Numbered from the stretch's first letter, positions 19,893 to 29,613 are shown. The stretch: DNA of 64,000 nt from Tritrichomonas musculus (GCA_039105265.1 JAPFFF010000039.1:868001-932000); one strand, 5' to 3'. The notes: a model not told the origin generated them from the sequence alone. Translations and numbers: made by a program.

Positions 19893-20747
19893 ATGAAAAT
19901 ACCATTCATGAAAGTTGCTATTGTAAGTATCATTGTTGTTGGACTTTTCTTTTTATATCAAATGACAGGAATACTAACAAAGAAAAATGTTGAGGATGGT
20001 GCCTTTGTATGTAGCAATTCTGGAAACAACAACACTGACTATGAATCTATATATGTTAAAGATGATGTTATTGTTGATGGAGATATGATTCTTGGAGGAA
20101 TTCCTATAAAATCACAGCTTGTAAATCATGAAGAGAGAATCGCAGCTGTTGAAAATAAAGACATGATCATATATACCAAGAAAGATGAAATACCAGACCT
20201 TACTCCATATGTGAAGAAAGATGAAATTGTTACAGTAGATTTGAGTCCATATGTTCTAAAAACTGAATTAGCCGAAGATCATTATACCGCTGCACAAGTA
20301 GAAGAGAAATTTGTTGACGAAGATGAACTAGCATATGAGTTTAATAAGTATGAGACCAAAGAAGTTGCCGAAGAGAAGTATGCACTCAAAACTGATATCC
20401 CTACTGTTGATCTAGAACCTTATGCACTCAAAACTGAATTACCAACAATAATAAACTCACAACAATATGATGAAAGTTCTACCACTAATGATGTTGCTGT
20501 GCCTACTGTAAAACTGGTTGAAGAACTAACAAAAGATAAATTATTTGCGTATGACCAAGAAAAGAATTCTATAGTAATGGCGAACACAGATAATAGTAAG
20601 TATGTGTCTCTAGAATCAAATTATGGAGATCCAGCTTTGAAAATCGTAAATTATGCTTTTTCTTATAATGAAGTTAGTTTTGGAGCTACTCACAGTGGTT
20701 TTTCAATATTATTAGCTACGATAGATATGACAAAAAAACTTTATTAG
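19893..20747 (+). CDS. Membrane-anchored fibre-like protein
   Basis: A 284-residue protein. Residues about 5-27 form one membrane span (VAIVSIIVVGLFFLY) near the N-terminus, so the bulk would face outside the cell or virion. Residues about 90-190 hold repeats of the type YxLKTDIPTVDLxPYxLKT that resemble the shaft segments of phage tail fibres and predict a trimeric coiled coil. Further beta-rich sequence follows. It belongs to the plus-strand fibre block of the Polinton and is probably an adhesin or receptor-binding spike. Not a standard Polinton gene. Confidence 0.5.
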   Translation: MKIPFMKVAIVSIIVVGLFFLYQMTGILTKKNVEDGAFVCSNSGNNNTDYESIYVKDDVIVDGDMILGGIPIKSQLVNHEERIAAVENKDMIIYTKKDEIPDLTPYVKKDEIVTVDLSPYVLKTELAEDHYTAAQVEEKFVDEDELAYEFNKYETKEVAEEKYALKTDIPTVDLEPYALKTELPTIINSQQYDESSTTNDVAVPTVKLVEELTKDKLFAYDQEKNSIVMANTDNSKYVSLESNYGDPALKIVNYAFSYNEVSFGATHSGFSILLATIDMTKKLY

Positions 20748-20764
20748 CAAATCCCTGTAATATT

Positions 20765-21793
20765 GTGAATCAAGAACCTTTGCTTACAGAAGTCACAGCA
20801 GATGAAAGATATAACAGGAAAGATTGCACTCTAGCTATAAAGGCTGTGTTTGAAGATGGAACTTCTACCTCTTTCACTGTTTCACATAATGTAAGCATAA
20901 ATGACAAAGAAGTATATGTAAAAATAGAAGATACAGCAGATTATGTTGCTTATGAGAGTGACAAAGTTGGGTATATCAAGTGTAATGTAGAGAGTGAAAC
21001 TACAATATTGTTTGTAAAGACTATCACAAAAATTGTTTTTACTTATTGCAATTATACTTATGATGTTAGTAATGGTAGAATCACAACTCTAGAAACAGTA
21101 GCGAAGTTAACAAAGTTTATTCCAAGTATAGTTTACAATGATAAGGTTGTTAAGTTTAGTAAAATTCAGCTTAACGATAATTGTCCTGCAAGTATCTCTG
21201 TTGCTACTGATTTCAATGGTAAAGATATAACTTCTTTGTATAGATTCGGAAATTGTTCTAATACTGTAATTCATATTGATTTCACTAACTTTGATATTTC
21301 TAATGTTACAATTTGCTCAGATTTTGCAAATAAATGTAGAAACCTAGAGACTATAAAATTTGATAAGAGATATAGTAATAATTTATGTAAGTATTTCGAT
21401 TGGATGTTTATAGAATGTAATAAACTAAAGGAAGCTGATTTATCTATGTTCTATTCGAGGAATGTGGAAAAGATTGGAAGTATATTTATGGCTTGTACAG
21501 TTTTAGAAGTTCTAGATATTTCAAACTTAATCATAACAGCCATGTCTCAGTCTTGTACCGGTATGTTTGAAGCTTGTCGTAATCTAAAAATATTGTATAT
21601 ACATGATAGTATGTATGATCTTATTTCTTACGCTTTTGAATACCGTATTAACGTAAAATTAGTGAAATCAACTTATAAAGGCAGAGAGTGTTATATTCCA
21701 GAAAATTATCTTGAAGAAGTACGTAATAGTGATTGTGCTCTGAAAAGTGATATTCCTACTGTTGATCTCGAACCTTATGCAAGTCTGCTTTAG
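20765..21793 (+). CDS. BspA-type leucine-rich repeat region of a fibre protein
   Basis: No ATG is obvious before 20765. About residues 150-290 carry repeats of the BspA/DUF285 class (for example MFIECNKLKEADLSMF, MFEACRNLKILYI), the leucine-rich repeat widespread on trichomonad surfaces and in mycoplasma lipoproteins. The C-terminus returns to the ALKSDIPTVDLEPY fibre repeat also seen in the preceding gene. The combination of virus-type shaft repeats and a trichomonad adhesin-type repeat suggests host-derived receptor-binding sequence captured by the element. Part of the fibre block. Confidence 0.5.
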   Translation: MNQEPLLTEVTADERYNRKDCTLAIKAVFEDGTSTSFTVSHNVSINDKEVYVKIEDTADYVAYESDKVGYIKCNVESETTILFVKTITKIVFTYCNYTYDVSNGRITTLETVAKLTKFIPSIVYNDKVVKFSKIQLNDNCPASISVATDFNGKDITSLYRFGNCSNTVIHIDFTNFDISNVTICSDFANKCRNLETIKFDKRYSNNLCKYFDWMFIECNKLKEADLSMFYSRNVEKIGSIFMACTVLEVLDISNLIITAMSQSCTGMFEACRNLKILYIHDSMYDLISYAFEYRINVKLVKSTYKGRECYIPENYLEEVRNSDCALKSDIPTVDLEPYASLL

Positions 21794-21834
21794 ATCTTAT
21801 AAAAACAAATGTTATCAATATTGATTTTGACAAG

Positions 21835-22491
21835 ATGACGCCAATTGAGATACAAGTCAAAAATGATGAATACTATTTGAGAGGCATTGATGATAACATG
21901 ATAGTCGATACTACCAATTTCTATATCGATGCTACCAATGCTGATGGAACTAAGAAATATAAAGGCCTCAGTACTAGTTCAGAATGTATAAAACAAAGAG
22001 TTTGTTACAAAGTCATAAGTGATTCATTTGATCCATTCTGGTTGACTTATTATACAGTCAATACTTATTACATAACTGATGAATTGTATGGATCAAACTC
22101 ATTAAAAGTAAAGGAATTCTACATTGGTAATGAACCAGCATCCGAGTCAAAAACTGTGTACTCCACAAAAATTATAGATCATGAATTGACAAAAAAGGTA
22201 GATTATAACCCTCAAGATCCTGTTGTTTATGAATCAATGTTGAAAGAATATGTAAAGACTACTGGTCAAGTATTGCTAAGAAGTCCCGAAGAATATGGTC
22301 TTTCCTTGTTTCCGGTAGATGCTAATGAAGAAACAACAATGAGTTTCCTTATAGGTAAAGATGCGAATTCTTGCGGTAAAATTAACTACCAGATTAGAGA
22401 AAAAATGTTCACTATGGGCTTGCTCAATTTGACTGCACCGTTTCTGGTCAATACTTTTAATTCAATTTCTGGAACTACTCTTACTGATTAG
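21835..22491 (+). CDS. C-terminal-type fibre domain protein
   Basis: A 218-residue beta-rich sequence continuing the plus-strand fibre block. No signal peptide, membrane span or recognised domain. Strand-like segments (KVISDSFDPFWLTYYTVN, VLLRSPEEYGLSLF) and a glycine-poor, Ser/Thr-rich composition fit a fibre head. Probably part of the same structural assembly as its two upstream neighbours. Confidence 0.4.
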   Translation: MTPIEIQVKNDEYYLRGIDDNMIVDTTNFYIDATNADGTKKYKGLSTSSECIKQRVCYKVISDSFDPFWLTYYTVNTYYITDELYGSNSLKVKEFYIGNEPASESKTVYSTKIIDHELTKKVDYNPQDPVVYESMLKEYVKTTGQVLLRSPEEYGLSLFPVDANEETTMSFLIGKDANSCGKINYQIREKMFTMGLLNLTAPFLVNTFNSISGTTLTD

Positions 22492-22510
22492 TGGTAAATT
22501 CCTCCTCGAT

Positions 22511-24616
22511 ATGGATACTAGCGCTGCAGGTCAAGTACTGAAACGATTCATTCCAACACAGACAGAGATTCCAGCAGCTACATCATCGTTAACTGCTACT
22601 GATTTGGTACTAAACGCGATGAACTCGTTAACTCAGATCGGTACTACAACCACGACATTAATTGCTGGTGGATTAACATTAGATCGAGTACCGGAAATGA
22701 TTGATGGTGTAAGAGTTATTCAACAATCGATACAAACTATTACTGATTCAGTTCGTGAATTGCGTCGTAGATGGAGAGAACATCGCGATAACACCATTGT
22801 TGATCACACAGTTGAAAACACTGATGAGATGGAACTAGATGATTTAGATGATGAGACGCCAACGACTAGATTAACTCATGATACAACCACTAACGCCGGA
22901 TCTGGATTTGGTGATCATAATCTGGAATCATTATCGGATCTCACTAATGAAGAGTTGTTAGCGTTGAACTCATCTGATGTCCATGTTGATCAGATCGGTA
23001 ATGATCTCATACTCATAACGAGTGTAACTACTGGTGAAGTGGTTTATATCAGAAGACGTGATCATGTACAATCAATAACGACTCCAGAACGTATCAGATT
23101 CAATAGTAGACGTCGTGTAGATACCACCTCAACATGGTCTTATGATGGACGAACCGCGTTAGAAATAGAACAGATGTTATTGGCTGATCGAATCCTATTC
23201 GAGAACACACATCCTGAACTCCAATTCGTTAGAAACAGTGATGTAGATACCGGTGTTGATTGGACTGAAGTGAGAGATTCGAATGGTAGAACTGTTGCGA
23301 TCATCGATGTAACCATGCAGACTCGTACATCAGTTGACGGTGATGGAATATCTGTTAACAGTCATGGATCATCCGTTAACGTTAACTCAGATGGTATTCA
23401 CGTAAATGATGAAACTCGTGAACTCATCGCTAATGAATACAATGTAGTGGTTGTCAATCACGAACTCACTCCAACGGATGATGCTGATGTCGTCATCCCT
23501 GGAACCACTATCACACTTGGTGATATCGAACAGATGGATTGGTTTCAACGTCATAGACTCGCTAATGAGATCCATGGATTAAGATTCAGAGATAATGATG
23601 ATCACACAGAAGTGGTTTACAAAAACAATGTTATTGGAGTTATCGATCGACGACATATCAATCAAGTAACCATCAATGATAATCAAATCACTCTCACTAA
23701 TCCCGATAATCAACTAACACTCACTGATCATGATATTCAATGGATGAGAGATCACGATGAACAACATCGATCAACATTACGTGGATTCATATCGAACATC
23801 AACAACCGATTAGAAGAGATCAACATGGATATGGAGTGGTTACTAGATCATCCGTCATTGACTGATCGTTATGTAGTCTGTAGAGGTTCACGTATATTGG
23901 TTCCGATAGTAGATGCTGTGTTGTATATACCACGATCGATTCGCAAAGCTAGTACTTACTCATTAGAGGGTGAATCAAATATCAGTCTACAACCCCTTAT
24001 CGATTGGTGTAAGAGTACTGAATCTGATATATCGATTCCAGATGATAGTAACGAAGCTGTATCATTGAACTCATGCGTCAACATATGTAAGACATTTCGT
24101 GATACTATTAAGGGTCCATTAGAGTTGTTATCGTATAAGATTCAAGAGGTTGAATCCAATCAACCATCTACTAGCGGAGATAGTGAATTCGATACCGTCG
24201 ATGGTTATCCCACATACTACGTCAAACATAGTGATATCACCACATACGAACCAACATCAACTGATTCAGTTCAAGATCCAGTCATCATCATGAAGATATC
24301 ATTACCAAGTGAACTCAAGAGTAAGTTTACTACAACGGTTGATGTGTTCAAGATTCATATGCGAAATCTATTGATATTGGATTGGCAAGGGAATGTATTG
24401 AACGATTTCATCATATCATTCGATAACGGCAAATTCATATGTCCGGAGTTGACTCATAACAAAGCTCGTGATTGCTACACATACTCGACTCGTGAACGTG
24501 ATGATCCAGAGATCATGTTCGACAAAGACATCAACATAGAACCATACTCATGGTATCTCAACGGTGACATGACCATTCATAACTTACTGAATGAAGACTC
24601 ATTAGCATCACGTTAA
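22511..24616 (+). CDS. Large fibre-like protein
   Basis: A 701-residue protein. Residues about 40-95 are a helical, partly hydrophobic region (LIAGGLTLDRVPEMIDGVRV) followed by an Arg-rich stretch. The middle (about 150-420) consists of short repeats rich in D, N, H, T and V (GDGISVNSHGSSVNVNSDGI), typical of beta-helical or triple-spiral fibre shafts. The C-terminal part (about 560-690) is a beta-rich domain with YPTYYVKHSDI and KISLPSELKSKF. From 22992 to 24388 the DNA is one arm of an inverted duplication. Probably a spike or fibre; no catalytic motif seen. Confidence 0.55.
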   Translation: MDTSAAGQVLKRFIPTQTEIPAATSSLTATDLVLNAMNSLTQIGTTTTTLIAGGLTLDRVPEMIDGVRVIQQSIQTITDSVRELRRRWREHRDNTIVDHTVENTDEMELDDLDDETPTTRLTHDTTTNAGSGFGDHNLESLSDLTNEELLALNSSDVHVDQIGNDLILITSVTTGEVVYIRRRDHVQSITTPERIRFNSRRRVDTTSTWSYDGRTALEIEQMLLADRILFENTHPELQFVRNSDVDTGVDWTEVRDSNGRTVAIIDVTMQTRTSVDGDGISVNSHGSSVNVNSDGIHVNDETRELIANEYNVVVVNHELTPTDDADVVIPGTTITLGDIEQMDWFQRHRLANEIHGLRFRDNDDHTEVVYKNNVIGVIDRRHINQVTINDNQITLTNPDNQLTLTDHDIQWMRDHDEQHRSTLRGFISNINNRLEEINMDMEWLLDHPSLTDRYVVCRGSRILVPIVDAVLYIPRSIRKASTYSLEGESNISLQPLIDWCKSTESDISIPDDSNEAVSLNSCVNICKTFRDTIKGPLELLSYKIQEVESNQPSTSGDSEFDTVDGYPTYYVKHSDITTYEPTSTDSVQDPVIIMKISLPSELKSKFTTTVDVFKIHMRNLLILDWQGNVLNDFIISFDNGKFICPELTHNKARDCYTYSTRERDDPEIMFDKDINIEPYSWYLNGDMTIHNLLNEDSLASR
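22992..24388 (+). repeat. Left arm of a 1.4-kb inverted duplication
   Basis: The 1397-bp arm is matched in reverse complement by 25233-26629, also 1397 bp, and the arms look identical wherever I compared them. Spacer 844 bp. Confidence 0.9.
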
Positions 24617-24700
24617 CCAGTTATCAAATGCGATATCATCGATGCGAAGAACGCGCTGAGATTACAAGAATCTGATGTCTACTATTTCTATCGTCCATCA

Positions 24701-25273
24701 ATGATCACTTATGATGAACATGTTAAGTACATGGATACATTCGGATCAGAAACATTGGAGAATGAGTGTGAGTGTTATAAGATGGTTTATAAGATACCAT
24801 CTACATATGAGATACCAACTAATCTGACATTCAAGTTCAGTGAATACGGTTTCGGTAATAAATGGTCGTTAACGTGGGATGGTAATAAATGGATCGGTGA
24901 TGATATTCAAGGTCGATTCCAGAGTAAGATCATCAGTAAGTGTCAGAAACGTGATCCGAAACCAGATAACTATGGTTCAACTGGTTGTATCATAGCTGTT
25001 AAACGAGATACATTCAATAGTAGAGCGATTCGTGAAACAAACTCGAAAGGTCTAGCATATTCGTTACTTTGTACATGTATGCGTGATGATGGTGGTGTAT
25101 ACGAACCGTATATCAAGTTCAAAGATGGTTCTGTCGTTAACGGATCTGATTATTCATTGAGTATTGGTTTCACATCAGCTGATTCATCAGTTAAGTTGGA
25201 TGGATATGATCTTGCTTCAGTATCATGTACTATTGCCAATCCAATATCAATAGATTTCGCATATGAATCTTGA
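24701..25273 (+). CDS. Fibre-head-like sequence between the inverted arms
   Basis: A 190-residue beta-rich sequence lying mostly in the spacer of the inverted duplication. It has strands such as NLTFKFSEYGFGNKWSLTW and a repeat-poor composition that fits a fibre head domain and resembles the C-terminal domain style of the preceding ORF. Its end runs into the right arm. Likely structural; whether it is expressed is unknown. Confidence 0.4.
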   Translation: MITYDEHVKYMDTFGSETLENECECYKMVYKIPSTYEIPTNLTFKFSEYGFGNKWSLTWDGNKWIGDDIQGRFQSKIISKCQKRDPKPDNYGSTGCIIAVKRDTFNSRAIRETNSKGLAYSLLCTCMRDDGGVYEPYIKFKDGSVVNGSDYSLSIGFTSADSSVKLDGYDLASVSCTIANPISIDFAYES

Positions 25274-26629
25274 ACACATCAACCGTTGTAGTAAACTTAC
25301 TCTTGAGTTCACTTGGTAATGATATCTTCATGATGATGACTGGATCTTGAACTGAATCAGTTGATGTTGGTTCGTATGTGGTGATATCACTATGTTTGAC
25401 GTAGTATGTGGGATAACCATCGACGGTATCGAATTCACTATCTCCGCTAGTAGATGGTTGATTGGATTCAACCTCTTGAATCTTATACGATAACAACTCT
25501 AATGGACCCTTAATAGTATCACGAAATGTCTTACATATGTTGACGCATGAGTTCAATGATACAGCTTCGTTACTATCATCTGGAATCGATATATCAGATT
25601 CAGTACTCTTACACCAATCGATAAGGGGTTGTAGACTGATATTTGATTCACCCTCTAATGAGTAAGTACTAGCTTTGCGAATCGATCGTGGTATATACAA
25701 CACAGCATCTACTATCGGAACCAATATACGTGAACCTCTACAGACTACATAACGATCAGTCAATGACGGATGATCTAGTAACCACTCCATATCCATGTTG
25801 ATCTCTTCTAATCGGTTGTTGATGTTCGATATGAATCCACGTAATGTTGATCGATGTTGTTCATCGTGATCTCTCATCCATTGAATATCATGATCAGTGA
25901 GTGTTAGTTGATTATCGGGATTAGTGAGAGTGATTTGATTATCATTGATGGTTACTTGATTGATATGTCGTCGATCGATAACTCCAATAACATTGTTTTT
26001 GTAAACCACTTCTGTGTGATCATCATTATCTCTGAATCTTAATCCATGGATCTCATTAGCGAGTCTATGACGTTGAAACCAATCCATCTGTTCGATATCA
26101 CCAAGTGTGATAGTGGTTCCAGGGATGACGACATCAGCATCATCCGTTGGAGTGAGTTCGTGATTGACAACCACTACATTGTATTCATTAGCGATGAGTT
26201 CACGAGTTTCATCATTTACGTGAATACCATCTGAGTTAACGTTAACGGATGATCCATGACTGTTAACAGATATTCCATCACCGTCAACTGATGTACGAGT
26301 CTGCATGGTTACATCGATGATCGCAACAGTTCTACCATTCGAATCTCTCACTTCAGTCCAATCAACACCGGTATCTACATCACTGTTTCTAACGAATTGG
26401 AGTTCAGGATGTGTGTTCTCGAATAGGATTCGATCAGCCAATAACATCTGTTCTATTTCTAACGCGGTTCGTCCATCATAAGACCATGTTGAGGTGGTAT
26501 CTACACGACGTCTACTATTGAATCTGATACGTTCTGGAGTCGTTATTGATTGTACATGATCACGTCTTCTGATATAAACCACTTCACCAGTAGTTACACT
26601 CGTTATGAGTATGAGATCATTACCGATCT
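25233..26629 (-). repeat. Right arm of the 1.4-kb inverted duplication
   Basis: Reverse complement of 22992-24388; it carries a partial antisense copy of the fibre gene (450 codons open). Immediately after the arm, the 19-base GTCGTTATTGATTGTACAT motif of the arm's distal part occurs again, which could mark the junction at which the duplication formed. Confidence 0.9.
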
Positions 26630-26637
26630 AGTCGTTA

Positions 26638-27165
26638 TTGATTGTACATCATCAAGATCTAGCCAAGTTAGTAGGTGATCATGTCGCTAAAATCGTAACA
26701 ATGAACAGTCAGATATCAAATCTACAGCAAGAGAATGAATCATTAAGAGCTAGGTTAGACGCGTTAGTGAATAAATTAACACGAATCAAGTACACATTCA
26801 ATGTAACGAATAGTAATACCATTCATTATCAATTCGAGAAACAACTTGACGAATATGATGGAACACTCTATTTGACTTATAATGAAACCAGAGATAATGT
26901 TACCAGTGTAAACGAAATCAAAATCAATATATCATTCAATGTTAATAATACTCCTAAGTATGAATATCAATGCGAACCAAATAAGATATGGATAAACAAT
27001 ATTGAATTTCCATTAAATATTAACAGCAATTTCACGATCAATGCAACAGCTAATTTCATATTGATTAATTCTTCATTCTTTACATCAAATGGTATCTTAC
27101 TTGAACCGCTCATACGCCACCGATTCGCTATAGCTCATACGACGACGTACTTCAAACATAAGTGA
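26638..27165 (+). CDS. Coiled-coil plus beta-domain fibre-like protein
   Basis: A 175-residue protein: a coiled coil at about residues 18-50 (ISNLQQENESLRARLDALVN), then a beta-rich, Asn/Thr-rich domain with strands such as FTINATANFILINS. This is the shape of a trimeric fibre with a short stalk. It begins directly at the end of the inverted duplication, so its true N-terminus may be lost or altered. Overlaps the convergent gene end at 27135. Confidence 0.45.
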   Translation: MIVHHQDLAKLVGDHVAKIVTMNSQISNLQQENESLRARLDALVNKLTRIKYTFNVTNSNTIHYQFEKQLDEYDGTLYLTYNETRDNVTSVNEIKINISFNVNNTPKYEYQCEPNKIWINNIEFPLNINSNFTINATANFILINSSFFTSNGILLEPLIRHRFAIAHTTTYFKHK

Positions 27166-27656
27166 TATACATTGACGAGATCGTTGAATTCTTTGTTATA
27201 GACTTGTTTGAAGTCAGTGACTATCTCACCAGACTCAGTAACGATCTTAATAGCATCGATCTTCTGCATTGGTCTTACTTTCGCGACACAACATCCAGGA
27301 TTGTCATCAGTGTATATCTCAACATCACCACCTGTAACTGATTTGATGATTGATGATAGATCTTGTTGTGGAACGATGATAGTATATTTACTGATGAGAT
27401 TACTGATCAGAGCTTTGTCTTGATCGAGTAGTATCTTCGCGTATGTTTCTAGAATGAGTGATCGAACATCGTGATTGACGACTGGTTCATCTGGTTGAAC
27501 AGTTAATTCGCGAGTGATGACTATATCTTCTTTACCATCATCACGTTTATTGATGAAGATGTTGTTATTGATATTGTTATTGGATTGTGATGCTGATGTC
27601 GGTTCGAGTGAAACATTTGCATTCACTCCAGTGTTGAGATTTCGCTTCTTAATCAT
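27135..27656 (-). CDS. Unrecognised Polinton protein
   Basis: A 173-residue protein: an Asn-rich N-terminal arm, a middle helical part (ILETYAKILLDQDKALISNL) and a C-terminal mixed part with a VEIYTDDNPGCCVAKVRPMQ stretch. No homologue family recognised. An ATTTTTCTG box lies 8 bases before the ATG, as for the capsid gene, suggesting shared expression timing. Could be a minor virion protein. Confidence 0.5.
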   Translation of the reverse strand: MIKKRNLNTGVNANVSLEPTSASQSNNNINNNIFINKRDDGKEDIVITRELTVQPDEPVVNHDVRSLILETYAKILLDQDKALISNLISKYTIIVPQQDLSSIIKSVTGGDVEIYTDDNPGCCVAKVRPMQKIDAIKIVTESGEIVTDFKQVYNKEFNDLVNVYHLCLKYVVV

Positions 27657-27664
27657 TTATATTA

Positions 27665-27673
27665 CAGAAAAAT
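27665..27673 (-). promoter_or_regulatory. ATTTTTCTG start-proximal box
   Basis: Same box and same 8-base spacing to the ATG as upstream of the capsid gene at 29596. Confidence 0.5.
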
Positions 27674-27695
27674 ACGTGTAAACCATTGATCAATA

Positions 27696-27752
27696 CCCAA
27701 AGGGATAGTCCGTCTAGCGGATTTGACTTCGTCAGAGATTTGCATAGCAAAT
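27696..27752. repeat. Array of four mini-hairpins
   Basis: Four consecutive short inverted repeats: CCC-AAA-GGG (27696-27704), TCCG-TCTAG-CGGA (27709-27721), TGAC-TTC-GTCA (27724-27734) and ATTTGC-ATA-GCAAAT (27738-27752), separated by two to four bases. Located in the only sizeable gap between Polinton genes here. It could fold as a string of stem-loops in RNA or single-stranded DNA. Confidence 0.75.
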
Positions 27753-27810
27753 CAATACGAGTTAACATCATCTTTATAGAGTATCAATTGCTTAGCGTTG
27801 ACGCATCTCG

Positions 27811-27954
27811 ATGACTGATCAACCGCAACTAAATTCTCTTTATGATGAGTTGGAGGGTGATGATATTCGGGTTTCGTTATTGGTGGAGTCGGTGTTATGT
27901 GTTGGCGATGAGACATTACTTGAACTTATTTACCGGACATTTAATGAAAAATAA
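27811..27954 (+). CDS. Small acidic Polinton ORF
   Basis: A 47-codon frame, MTDQPQLNSLYDELEG..., ending FNEK-stop. Composition is protein-like (Leu-rich helical with acidic residues), and it lies between the hairpin array and the capsid gene end. No family recognised; could be a chance ORF. Confidence 0.35.
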   Translation: MTDQPQLNSLYDELEGDDIRVSLLVESVLCVGDETLLELIYRTFNEK

Positions 27955-28009
27955 ACTGATACAACAGAGTTCATAAATGAATCAATCATAACTAGTTCTA
28001 TGAAATCAT

Positions 28010-29596
28010 TTAACGACTCGTTACGTCATACTGTCCGATTTCAATAACGGGCGGCATACCATTTGGTTGAACATGAATGGATATGACAGTATCTTGTAAC
28101 AATCCCATAATTGGAGGTGGTTTTGGACTGGCAGCAGCATAGAAACTATCTTCTGGAAGATCACAAACGATTTCGTAAGTGATTGGTGTGTTACTGGTTT
28201 GACCTTGTTGGAATGTGTTATCGGTTTCAGTTGGAAGTCCGATAAAGAATGATGTAGTATCGTAACTAAAGTGTCTACGTGGTACATTCGGTTCTTCATC
28301 TTCAGTTCTGACGTACAACAATGATTGAACCACCTCTTTGTTGAACCCTGTTTGTTCACCGTTAACGTTCATAGCGTTCTGACATAGTTCGATGAACATT
28401 GGATCAGTACCATCAGTCGCAAATGGAATAGTTGGAATGACACCATGACCACCGCATCGTAACTGGAAGTTCGTAAACTTAGGGTTCTTGAATACAGTGT
28501 GATGAGTTGATTCTAATGGGAATAAGAAGAAGATTGAATCGACAAATCTTGGAGTAATGGTTTGAGTGGATGAACAATGACCGTTACTGAGACTCTTACT
28601 CATAGTCGTGAATGTCAATATCTGAGTTGGAAAGATGAGTTCTTGTTGAGTGTATCGTTGAACGAGTGATTGATATATATCATTATCGATACCAAAGTTG
28701 GGGATGACACTATACGCTTTATTAATCTCATAATTACGTTCAACTGTTATTCTACGAAGCTCTGATTTTAATAATGGATTTTCTATATCATTAAACATAT
28801 ATGCAGCATCACCGATTGGAACAAATTCAGATGTGATACCCTCCATTTTGAACTCTCTGTAGTTACTGATATCCGCAATCAACTCTTTAGATGGACCAAC
28901 TGGACACCAAACCAAACCCTGTGTACCGAACATAACTTTGAGTTCGAATTTGCCAGCGAATGCGGGTAGATACTTGATGTTGCTAAGTGGTAAGAATCGG
29001 CGTAAATCGATCTTCAATGGTATGGTAACTTCATATGTATCATTTTCGGTATCAAGTTTTACGAACTCACCACAATGAGCTATGTCAAATTTACGATTAT
29101 ATATATCTTTATGACGAACTTTAGAGTAGATATCAGATCGTTTTGATGCTTCATTAGCACCACATGCTGTCAAGAATGACTCTTCTGGACCAAAGTTTTG
29201 AGTGTATATGGAGATACCGTTAGAGAGGATCTCATATTTTTCGACTGAATCCATAGCGTCTTTGAATCCAACCCATAATGTATTAAATGCATAACCATTT
29301 ATTTCTTTCAATGAATTGTTAAGCGGATCACTCATGTTTATTGTAATACTCATAACAGCTTTGATGAATCCGTTATATATATCAGCAGTGTTATCACATG
29401 TCGGACTGATAATGAATGTAGTGAATGAACCAGCATGAATAGGTGCTGATGGACTGTACGAAGCTTGCGCATCGATAACGTACTTCTTGTTAGTGTCTGA
29501 CATGGCTATAGCATTATCGACTATATCGAAATAGCTAGCTACCTGAGTATTTACTTCAGCTGATGTCTTGTGAAAGACTTCGTTGTTGAGTGTCAT
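28010..29596 (-). CDS. Major capsid protein, double jelly-roll type (capsid candidate B)
   Basis: A 528-residue protein that best fits the Polinton major capsid protein. Near the N-terminus, DAQASYSPSAPIHAGSFTTF leads into the first jelly roll. The centre has alternating strands and LFPLESTHHTVF, FTNFQLRCGGHGV-type sequence. The C-terminal third has SYDTTSFFIGLPTETDNTFQ, a pattern shared with the ends of Polinton and virophage-type capsid proteins, then a Pro-rich loop and closing strand. It would trimerise as the hexon of an icosahedral shell. An ATTTTTCTG box lies 8 bases upstream. It stands in line with the ATPase, integrase and penton candidate, all on the same strand. It is a second capsid-like gene in this element (see 16910-18853). 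Confidence 0.75.
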   Translation of the reverse strand: MTLNNEVFHKTSAEVNTQVASYFDIVDNAIAMSDTNKKYVIDAQASYSPSAPIHAGSFTTFIISPTCDNTADIYNGFIKAVMSITINMSDPLNNSLKEINGYAFNTLWVGFKDAMDSVEKYEILSNGISIYTQNFGPEESFLTACGANEASKRSDIYSKVRHKDIYNRKFDIAHCGEFVKLDTENDTYEVTIPLKIDLRRFLPLSNIKYLPAFAGKFELKVMFGTQGLVWCPVGPSKELIADISNYREFKMEGITSEFVPIGDAAYMFNDIENPLLKSELRRITVERNYEINKAYSVIPNFGIDNDIYQSLVQRYTQQELIFPTQILTFTTMSKSLSNGHCSSTQTITPRFVDSIFFLFPLESTHHTVFKNPKFTNFQLRCGGHGVIPTIPFATDGTDPMFIELCQNAMNVNGEQTGFNKEVVQSLLYVRTEDEEPNVPRRHFSYDTTSFFIGLPTETDNTFQQGQTSNTPITYEIVCDLPEDSFYAAASPKPPPIMGLLQDTVISIHVQPNGMPPVIEIGQYDVTSR

Positions 29597-29604
29597 TTAC
29601 TTGA

Positions 29605-29613
29605 CAGAAAAAT
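29605..29613 (-). promoter_or_regulatory. ATTTTTCTG start-proximal box
   Basis: Eight bases before the capsid ATG; sequence and spacing match the box at 27665. Confidence 0.5.

Noticed and set aside
23387-26234. 62-codon ORFs opposite the fibre gene (two copies)
   Set aside because: Antisense frames duplicated by the inverted repeat; no independent support.
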